Positions 7,839-12,514 of a stretch of DNA of 12,514 bases are shown here, piece after piece. The position numbers were made by a program, and so were the translations under genes. The notes under the pieces were generated by a model that worked only from the letters and a program-made list of their open reading frames with translations, had not been told where the DNA came from and searched no databases. Source of the stretch: JAEZKC01 sp046538945 (GTDB lineage Bacteria; Fibrobacterota; Chitinivibrionia; Chitinivibrionales; Chitinispirillaceae); assembly GCA_046538945.1 (NCBI GenBank), contig JBKHHW010000087.1:1-12514 (forward strand), read 5' to 3'. Position 1 is the stretch's first letter. Every line of letters starts with the position of its first letter.

Positions 7839-10235
7839 TTACAGATCGACCAGAAAAGACAGCCTCCACTGACCGTCGCGGGCACCGCTGGAGCCTGTGT
7901 TTTTATCATTTATGTTTTTGAGAAGACCTTCCATGAATCCTTCAGGCGAATGAATATATGAAAAATCGAAATTCAGATTTGAATAGTTTACCCCTATGCC
8001 CATTGTCCACTCAAAACGTTCTCCGAGATAGTCAAGCAGAAAGCCGGTTCTCAGGGCCATGAAATCGGCATACAGGTATTCCATTCCCATACTGACATTG
8101 ACCTCCTGGATTTCTTCTCTGTAGGTGCTGCTGGTATCATTCAGGAGATCAGTCCAGAGTGCAGTCCAGAACGGGTCGGGACCTTTGTCGTGATAATTCT
8201 TCACCACTTCCCGATAGGCATCCATGACCAGTGTCAGATCGTGAAAAGGTGTCTGTACTGGTTTGTAGGCAAGGCCCAGACGCAGTGAGAACGGGATAGG
8301 ATCGGCCTCGTCGGGTGCAACATAATAGATTTTCGGCCCCATATTTTGAAGCATGAAACCGACATCGAACTTGTCGATCAGAAAATTCTTCTTGAGCATC
8401 GCAGCGTCAATCGCGAATGTCTGACCAACCCCTCCGATGGTGGGGGCAAGGGCACTGTAGGCGTATTTGATATTGAGACCGAGCGAGAGGTCCTCTTTTA
8501 CAGGAAAGCCGTAGGAGAGTCCGAAAACCCCTTCCCACGATCTTGATTTACCCATATACCGATCCATTTGATCGGTCCACTCATTGACACCCATATTGAT
8601 GTAGTTTATGGAAAGGCCCAGTGTCCCCCATTCTTCAGTAGGGTAGATGAAGGAGGCAGAGCTGTGCCAGAGGTCGCTTTGTCGGAATGAGGGCAGAAGC
8701 TGTTCGTAGAAAAACAGAAACTGCATATTGGCATTGTCATACTGATGTATGGACTGATCTGTTGCAAGCCACATGTCACTGCCGCAGGCCGCGATTGAGC
8801 GCACTTCATTGCTTTTGAGAGCATTTTTGGAGTGGTAGGCCTTCCATTCGGGAACCTCCACTGGCTTGCCGTCCTTGCCTGTTTCTGTCTTTCCCGTTTT
8901 GTAGGTGATCGCCCCTTTGTTGGTTCCTATCCAGATCGTGCCGCTTTCACTTTCGGCTATGGTGAAGACTTTACTGTCTGGAAATTTGTAGCGTTTCCAG
9001 CTTTTGCCGTTTGTGTGGACGGTGACTCCGTTTTCCCCCCCTATCCACAGTCTGCTTTTTGAATCGAAAAACAATGCACTTACTTTTTGAGAAAGAAGTC
9101 CGGACGCGGTGTCGAGAACCGTGAATTCGTCACCCGCTTTGCAGATCAGGCCCTTGTTGGATCCTATGTAGAGTTTGCCGGATGCTCCGAATTCCACAGC
9201 TGTGACATACGGATCAACAAGTCCGTTCTTCACGGTATAGGTTTTCCACTCCAGATCCTTCATCAGGGCAAGTCCCTTGTCGGTTGCAATCGCCACATCC
9301 CCCCTGCGGTTTGAGGCAATGCTTACAATTCTTTCCGAAGGTAAACCGTCCTTTCGGGAAAATCTGACCCACTGCTTGTCATCATAACGCCACAGACCCG
9401 AAACAGTACCCACCCACAGACGCTCGGATGCATCCATAGCCAGCGCAGTGACTGTGTCCCGTACTGCGACGGTGAAGGGGATGGTGAGTTCGGTCTGCTC
9501 TTCCAGGCTGACCTGGCCGGATTCCAGGATATCGGCTAATTTGTCGGCCAGAGCGTCAGCTTTGTCTGAGGAAACTAATTCGGAGATTTTGTCTTTTATA
9601 TAAGGACTGGTCTGTTCATCGGATGGAAGAAAAAGCAGCATCCGGGCAAAAGAGTCCAGATTGTGATTCTGCGTCTTCAGTGTAGCTGAATCGATTTCCG
9701 CATTAATCTGGTCGACTAGCCTGTAGTATGTTCCCATTCCCAGGTTGTTTGCCTTCTGGATCTCCCATATCGCCTGGTCTATCACTTTCTTATCATCTGT
9801 GGTGAAAAACTTCTCGGCGATTTCACGGAGAGATTCATCCCCTTCCCACAACAGGAAAACTTCCCCATTTTCCCAAACTTTGCCATTGTGACGGTAGACT
9901 CCGGTGGGTCCGCCTGCCCACACATAGTTTCGGGTTCCGAAATCCATGCCGGTTCGGCCGGTAACGGCGGTAAAGGAGCTGTCTTCATAGTGGGTGATCC
10001 AGGAGCTGGCCATAGGTGAGGTTCCCAGGCCCGCAGGGTTGTAGAACGTGGCGTTTGCATCATCGGACAAAGCAGTGAAGGCTTCACCCAGCGCGGTGGG
10101 GCGCCCTCCTGTAGGAAAGGACAGAGTAACCACGGCCGACTGTCCTATGGCACCGGCATCTCTGCTTAAAAACAGACATAAACTTGCAACAAGGGCAATT
10201 CTGCCCGCCACTGAACGCCCGATCTTGAAAATCAT
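7839..10235 (-). CDS. PorV-like outer-membrane protein with inserted seven-bladed propeller
   Basis: A 798-residue protein, about twice the usual PorV/PorQ length. A signal peptide spans residues 1 to about 29 (ending DAGA). The mature start, GQSAVVTLSFPTGGRPTALG, then DDANATFYNPAGLG (58-71), is the PorV/PorQ signature. The barrel resumes at about 515 and shows GLNIKY (586), LQNMGPKI (629) and LRLGLAY (651), also PorV-like. Between them are seven blades of the two-component-regulator type (W/YxGTxxGL pattern): about 104-127, 261-299, 303-341, 344-381, 384-421, 422-475 and 478-512. A largely helical segment of about 120 residues (131-253) splits blade 1 from blade 2. Por shuttle proteins deliver sorting-domain cargo at the outer membrane; that role here is inferred from family and from the cargo-like gene next door. 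An ATG 45 bp upstream (10278-10280) is in frame, but the chosen ATG (10233-10235) overlaps the previous stop as TGATG, has AGAGGT at 10245-10250 and starts the signal peptide. Confidence 0.85.
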   Translation of the reverse strand: MIFKIGRSVAGRIALVASLCLFLSRDAGAIGQSAVVTLSFPTGGRPTALGEAFTALSDDANATFYNPAGLGTSPMASSWITHYEDSSFTAVTGRTGMDFGTRNYVWAGGPTGVYRHNGKVWENGEVFLLWEGDESLREIAEKFFTTDDKKVIDQAIWEIQKANNLGMGTYYRLVDQINAEIDSATLKTQNHNLDSFARMLLFLPSDEQTSPYIKDKISELVSSDKADALADKLADILESGQVSLEEQTELTIPFTVAVRDTVTALAMDASERLWVGTVSGLWRYDDKQWVRFSRKDGLPSERIVSIASNRRGDVAIATDKGLALMKDLEWKTYTVKNGLVDPYVTAVEFGASGKLYIGSNKGLICKAGDEFTVLDTASGLLSQKVSALFFDSKSRLWIGGENGVTVHTNGKSWKRYKFPDSKVFTIAESESGTIWIGTNKGAITYKTGKTETGKDGKPVEVPEWKAYHSKNALKSNEVRSIAACGSDMWLATDQSIHQYDNANMQFLFFYEQLLPSFRQSDLWHSSASFIYPTEEWGTLGLSINYINMGVNEWTDQMDRYMGKSRSWEGVFGLSYGFPVKEDLSLGLNIKYAYSALAPTIGGVGQTFAIDAAMLKKNFLIDKFDVGFMLQNMGPKIYYVAPDEADPIPFSLRLGLAYKPVQTPFHDLTLVMDAYREVVKNYHDKGPDPFWTALWTDLLNDTSSTYREEIQEVNVSMGMEYLYADFMALRTGFLLDYLGERFEWTMGIGVNYSNLNFDFSYIHSPEGFMEGLLKNINDKNTGSSGARDGQWRLSFLVDL

Positions 10236-10840
10236 CAGCTTTGTACCTCTGAGGTTTGGGGTGTTGAGATGGTGGTCCATTCCGGTAGTGGAGGGATTTC
10301 TCCTTCAGCAAAGAAGGGACGCAGGCCGGATTCAGTCGTTTCCCGCAGATTTTCATTTCCGTGGTGGGCAACTATTCTGCAGCTGCACCCGAGGTGAAAA
10401 GGGGGAATGATCTGAGGATGTTGGAAAATTTCTTCCCGACTCACAAACTGGCCCTTTGATATTAATGATTCGCACCCCGGACACTCTTGGGGGAAGTCAT
10501 AGTAGTAAAATTCTACCCCCAGTCTGTCTCCGGATTCGATTTCTTGGATATTGGCATCCAGTTGAGCTTTCCAGTGCTCCACTAACCTGTTCGGGTCAGG
10601 AACTCTGGCCAGCTTACCTTTATTTTCGTCTAGGTCTGCCAGATATTTTCGGATTTCTTCTTCTTTGGGTCTGACTTTGATAAGTGACTCCCTGGGACTC
10701 TTACGGATAACCGACCAGATACCGCTTTGGTGTATCTGGGAACTGAGCTCTTCAGACTCCTCCTCTTTGGTGAAACTCGTTTTCACTGCAACCAGAACGA
10801 GAATCATCAAAATTACAAGCCCGACGATTACTGCTGTCAT
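10235..10840 (-). CDS. Membrane-anchored protein with C-x2-C / H-x2-C-x-C cluster (phage minor head-like C-terminal motif)
   Basis: A 201-residue protein of unknown function. A single hydrophobic segment at the extreme N terminus (residues about 2-20, VIVGLVILMILVLVAV) looks like an uncleaved anchor. A charged, probably helical stretch follows (about 25-105). Then comes a Cys/His cluster: ECPGCESL (C120, C123) and PPFHLGCSCRI (H149, C152, C154). This resembles the C-terminal CPxC...PPxHPxCRC element of phage Mu F / SPP1 gp7-type minor head proteins and is likely to bind a metal. The tail from about 165 is Pro/Glu/Ser/Thr-rich. There is no head-protein N-terminal region, so I do not call it a phage gene. 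ATG codons at 10876 and 10846 are in frame, but only the ATG at 10838-10840 has a well-placed ribosome binding site (AGGG at 10849-10852, 8 nt). It is first in the run and its stop overlaps the PorV-like start by one base, so the two are probably translationally coupled. Confidence 0.75.
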   Translation of the reverse strand: MTAVIVGLVILMILVLVAVKTSFTKEEESEELSSQIHQSGIWSVIRKSPRESLIKVRPKEEEIRKYLADLDENKGKLARVPDPNRLVEHWKAQLDANIQEIESGDRLGVEFYYYDFPQECPGCESLISKGQFVSREEIFQHPQIIPPFHLGCSCRIVAHHGNENLRETTESGLRPFFAEGEIPPLPEWTTISTPQTSEVQS

Positions 10841-10860
10841 AGTCATATCCCTGAAAAGAA

Positions 10861-10911
10861 TTAAAAGAAAGCGCACAGAACTAAAACATACTATAAAAAC
10901 AGTCTGCGCGC
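10861..10911 (-). terminator. Probable Rho-independent terminator of isocitrate dehydrogenase
   Basis: Read on the minus strand, GCGCGCAGA (10903-10911) pairs with TCTGTGCGC (10871-10879): nine pairs with one G-U. The loop is 23 nt and A+T-rich. TTTCTTTTAA (10861-10870) follows directly. It starts 9 bp after the icd stop codon. The stem is strong; the loop is long and the T-tract is interrupted, so efficiency is uncertain. Confidence 0.6.
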
Positions 10912-10917
10912 CGTCAC
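10890..10917 (-). promoter_or_regulatory. Possible sigma70-type promoter for the four-gene run
   Basis: On the minus strand GTGACG (10912-10917, four of six matches to TTGACA) and TATAGT (10890-10895, five of six to TATAAT) are 16 bp apart. Transcription would begin near 10883 and leave a leader of about 43 nt before the ATG at 10840, while the alternative ATG at 10876 would have almost no leader. The promoter lies inside the terminator stem-loop of the preceding gene. It rests on consensus matching only. Confidence 0.35.
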
Positions 10918-10920
10918 TAA

Positions 10921-12126
10921 TTACATGTTATTGACTATCTCTTTGCCGAACTGCGAGCAAGAAACCGTCTGGGCATTCTCCATCAGCCGGGCAAAATCGT
11001 AGGTCACGGTTCTTTTGGCTATCGTCCCTTCAATGCCTTTGTTTATCAGATCCGCCGCTTCTGTCCACCCCAGATACCTGAGCATCATTTCCCCTGAAAG
11101 TATCACCGAGGATGGGTTCACCTTGTCCTGATTTGCATATTTGGGAGCCGTTCCATGGGTGGCTTCGAAAATCGCATGCCCGGTCAGGTAGTTGATGTTC
11201 GCACCCGGAGCAATGCCGATCCCGCCTACCTGAGCCGCAAGTGCATCGCTGACGTAATCACCATTGAGGTTCATTGTGGCCACAACATCGAACTCATCGG
11301 CTCTGGTGAGAGCCTGCTGGAAGAAAATATCCGCGATGGCATCCTTTATGAGAATCTGACCCGGACCCGGATTCCCGCCGCAATCTTCCCAACTGACCAG
11401 TTTTCCGGCGTATTCGCGTTTTGCCAGCTCATACCCCCACTTGCGGAACGCTCCTTCGGTGAATTTCTGGATATTTCCTTTATGCACCAAAGTCACACTT
11501 TTTCGATTGTTGTTGATGGCGTATTCTATTGCCGCTCTGATGAGACGCTCAGATCCGCTCTTTGAAATGGGCTTTATGCCGATACCGGAATCTTCCCGTA
11601 TATCCCAACCGAATTCGCTTTTGAGAAAGTTCAGCAGCTTTTTTACATCCTCGGTCCCCATCTCCAGCTCTTTTCCTGAGTAGACGTCCTCAGTGTTTTC
11701 TCTGAAAATCACCATGTCGCACTTTTCAGGACTTTTAACCGGGGAGGGGACTCCGGAAAAGTAGCGTACGGGGCGCAGACAGACGTAGAGATCAAGAATC
11801 TGGCGCAGAGCCACATTGAGGGAGCGGATTCCGCCACCCACCGGAGTTGTAAGTGGACCCTTTATACCCAGAAGGTACTCTTTGAAGACCTCTACGGTTT
11901 CGTCCGGAAGCCAGCTGCCGGTGGTATTGTAGGCCTTTTCTCCCGCAAGGACCTCTTTCCACTCTATTGCCCGCTTTCCGCCATAAGCCCTTTCGACTGC
12001 TTTTTCCAGAACGTAGCTTGCGGACCTCCAGATATCGGGGCCTGTGCCGTCTCCCTCTATATAAGGAATGATAGGATTGTCGGGTACCTGCAGGTTGCCA
12101 TTCACCATTTTGATTTTCTCTGCCAT
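10921..12126 (-). CDS. icd: Isocitrate dehydrogenase, NADP-dependent
   Basis: A 401-residue enzyme of the bacterial homodimeric type, slightly shorter than the 416-residue E. coli protein. It converts isocitrate plus NADP+ to 2-oxoglutarate, CO2 and NADPH in the cytoplasmic citric acid cycle. Visible residues: GGIRSLNVALRQ (Ser102, the position of the regulatory phosphoserine in E. coli; Arg108) and LRPVRY (Arg118) for isocitrate binding; IFRENTEDVY (Arg142, Tyr149); VHKGNIQKF (Lys216); MNLNGDYVSD (Asp290, Asp294) for the metal; and HGTAPKYANQDKVNP, where Lys329-Tyr330 match the residues that select NADP. The frame extends 38 codons further upstream, but the ATG at 12124-12126 has AGGAG at 12135-12139, 8 nt away, and begins the MAEKIKMVNG start normal for the family. 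The upstream extension has no family resemblance. It is transcribed on its own, with a terminator directly after it. Confidence 0.97.
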   Translation of the reverse strand: MAEKIKMVNGNLQVPDNPIIPYIEGDGTGPDIWRSASYVLEKAVERAYGGKRAIEWKEVLAGEKAYNTTGSWLPDETVEVFKEYLLGIKGPLTTPVGGGIRSLNVALRQILDLYVCLRPVRYFSGVPSPVKSPEKCDMVIFRENTEDVYSGKELEMGTEDVKKLLNFLKSEFGWDIREDSGIGIKPISKSGSERLIRAAIEYAINNNRKSVTLVHKGNIQKFTEGAFRKWGYELAKREYAGKLVSWEDCGGNPGPGQILIKDAIADIFFQQALTRADEFDVVATMNLNGDYVSDALAAQVGGIGIAPGANINYLTGHAIFEATHGTAPKYANQDKVNPSSVILSGEMMLRYLGWTEAADLINKGIEGTIAKRTVTYDFARLMENAQTVSCSQFGKEIVNNM

Positions 12127-12247
12127 GAGATCTACTCCTAAGAATTTATGAAAATTAAATAAAAAAATCAGGCTAGATATCTTCAGTTCTGTGCCCTGTG
12201 GGCTCAAATAACGCGCGAGTGGCGATGAGCCGGGATACAAACAGCTT

Positions 12248-12277
12248 AAAATACGTTCTTTTCTGGTCCGGTTACAA
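12248..12277 (-). promoter_or_regulatory. Candidate icd promoter
   Basis: On the minus strand TTGTAA (12272-12277) and TATTTT (12248-12253) are separated by 18 bp. Initiation near 12241 would give a leader of roughly 115 nt before the ATG at 12126. The match to the sigma70 consensus is moderate and unsupported by other evidence. Confidence 0.35.
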
Positions 12278-12397
12278 GAAACAGAAACGCTCTATTAATT
12301 AATGGGTTTCGGGGAGAGATCAGCAGCTCGTGGCTATTTTGGGATTTCGGTCTATTTCCGGGCGGATATGGATAAACGGATGAGCTGTTTTATATTG

Positions 12398-12427
12398 TTG
12401 ACACCGCCATCGGTTCGGATGTATCTT
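12398..12427 (+). promoter_or_regulatory. Candidate tRNA-Gly promoter
   Basis: A perfect TTGACA at 12398-12403 and TATCTT (four of six) at 12422-12427 are 18 bp apart. Transcription would start near 12434, about 6 nt before the mature tRNA 5' end, a typical distance for a stable RNA promoter. Confidence 0.55.
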
Positions 12428-12439
12428 GTATTGACATTC

Positions 12440-12511
12440 GCGGGAGTAACTCAATGGTAGAGTGCAACCTTCCCAAGGTTGAGGTCGCGGGTTCGAGCCC
12501 CGTCTCCCGCT
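12440..12511 (+). tRNA. tRNA-Gly (anticodon CCC)
   Basis: A complete 72-nt cloverleaf. The acceptor stem is GCGGGAG with CTCCCGC (12440-12446 and 12504-12510). The D stem is ACTC/GAGT with loop AATGGTA. The anticodon stem is CAACC/GGTTG around loop TTCCCAA, so the anticodon is CCC and it reads GGG. The T stem is GCGGG/CCCGT (one G-U) with loop TTCGAGC. The discriminator is T and no CCA is encoded; TTTT follows at the window end, so CCA must be added after transcription. Confidence 0.95.
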
Positions 12512-12514
12512 TTT

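Larger units (their letters stand above)
12127..12439. other. Divergent intergenic region between icd and tRNA-Gly
   Basis: 313 bases without a gene. It holds the leader and candidate promoter of icd on the left (minus strand) and the candidate tRNA promoter on the right (plus strand). Between them (about 12280-12395) I see an A+T-rich patch (TTAATTAAT near 12295) but no clear hairpin, riboswitch or operator. A plus-strand frame from 12302 that runs into the tRNA has no ribosome binding site and is not called. Confidence 0.6.

Noticed and set aside
10236..10280. A start for the PorV-like protein at 10280.
   Set aside because: The extension (MDHHLNTPNLRGTKL) is hydrophilic and would precede the signal peptide. 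The ATG at 10235 has a ribosome binding site and a TGATG overlap with the previous stop.
4102..10280. Numerous long frames on the plus strand and in other frames across the large genes.
   Set aside because: They overlap clearly coding frames, have no recognisable domains or ribosome binding sites, and look like shadows of the true genes.
10841..10876. A start for the anchored protein at 10876 or 10846.
   Set aside because: 10876 has no ribosome binding site, and 10846 sits only 2 nt from AGGG. The ATG at 10840 has the correct 8-nt spacing.
12127..12240. A 38-codon N-terminal extension of isocitrate dehydrogenase, starting at 12240.
   Set aside because: It has no family resemblance. The internal ATG at 12126 has AGGAG at 8 nt and begins the standard IDH N terminus. 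The candidate promoter also starts transcription at about 12241.
12431..12436. A second TTGACA directly before the tRNA.
   Set aside because: A -10 box at the right distance would fall inside the tRNA gene, so it cannot drive it.
12302..12457. A plus-strand frame of about 50 codons beginning ATGGGTTTC.
   Set aside because: It runs into the tRNA, lacks a ribosome binding site and contains the tRNA promoter.

Overview
The window reads as a chromosomal piece from a diderm bacterium that uses a type IX (Por) secretion system. The evidence is a PorV-type outer-membrane protein next to a large exported protein with a C-terminal Por-type sorting domain. Together with the large PD40/beta-barrel surface protein and the base composition (around 50% G+C in the large genes), this fits the Fibrobacterota-Chlorobiota-Bacteroidota assemblage. 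I lean towards Fibrobacterota, such as a Chitinispirillum-like lineage, but that placement is inference and no marker here settles it.

Layout, left to right. (1) 1-775: a repeat-dominated segment surrounding one small minus-strand gene for a GxxExxY-family protein (PD-(D/E)XK nuclease-like fold). Two ~160-bp composite elements and one solitary arm are built from the heptamer CGCAGAG (or its complement), mostly at a 9-bp period, in opposing orientation. The repeat arm itself carries the gene's ribosome binding site, start codon and stop codon. The gene is clearly A+T-richer than its neighbours. (2) 796-10840: a tight four-gene minus-strand run. In transcription order: a membrane-anchored protein with a Cys/His cluster like that at the end of phage minor head proteins; a PorV-like barrel with a complete seven-bladed propeller inserted into it; an M6-peptidase-like exported protein with FG-GAP repeats and a Por sorting domain but an erased HExxH motif; and a gluzincin-type metallopeptidase fused to a PD40 propeller and a beta-barrel. 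(3) 10861-10920: a compact terminator/promoter region. (4) 10921-12126: NADP-type isocitrate dehydrogenase on the minus strand. (5) 12127-12439: a divergent regulatory region. (6) 12440-12511: tRNA-Gly(CCC) on the plus strand.

How the genes may work together. In the type IX system PorV collects cargo carrying a C-terminal sorting domain after it crosses the outer membrane. Here the PorV-like protein and a probable cargo are adjacent and co-directional, and the PorV first stop/start pair (TGATG) couples it to the membrane-anchored protein. A reasonable inference is a self-contained cell-surface module: anchor protein, modified shuttle, inactive protease-like surface cargo, and an outer-membrane-bound peptidase. 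Isocitrate dehydrogenase and the tRNA are ordinary housekeeping genes, apparently unrelated to that module.

The two items most worth attention are the GxxExxY gene whose start and stop both lie inside heptamer repeat arms (a possible repeat-borne mobile unit), and the PorV/propeller hybrid next to a dead M6-like protein.
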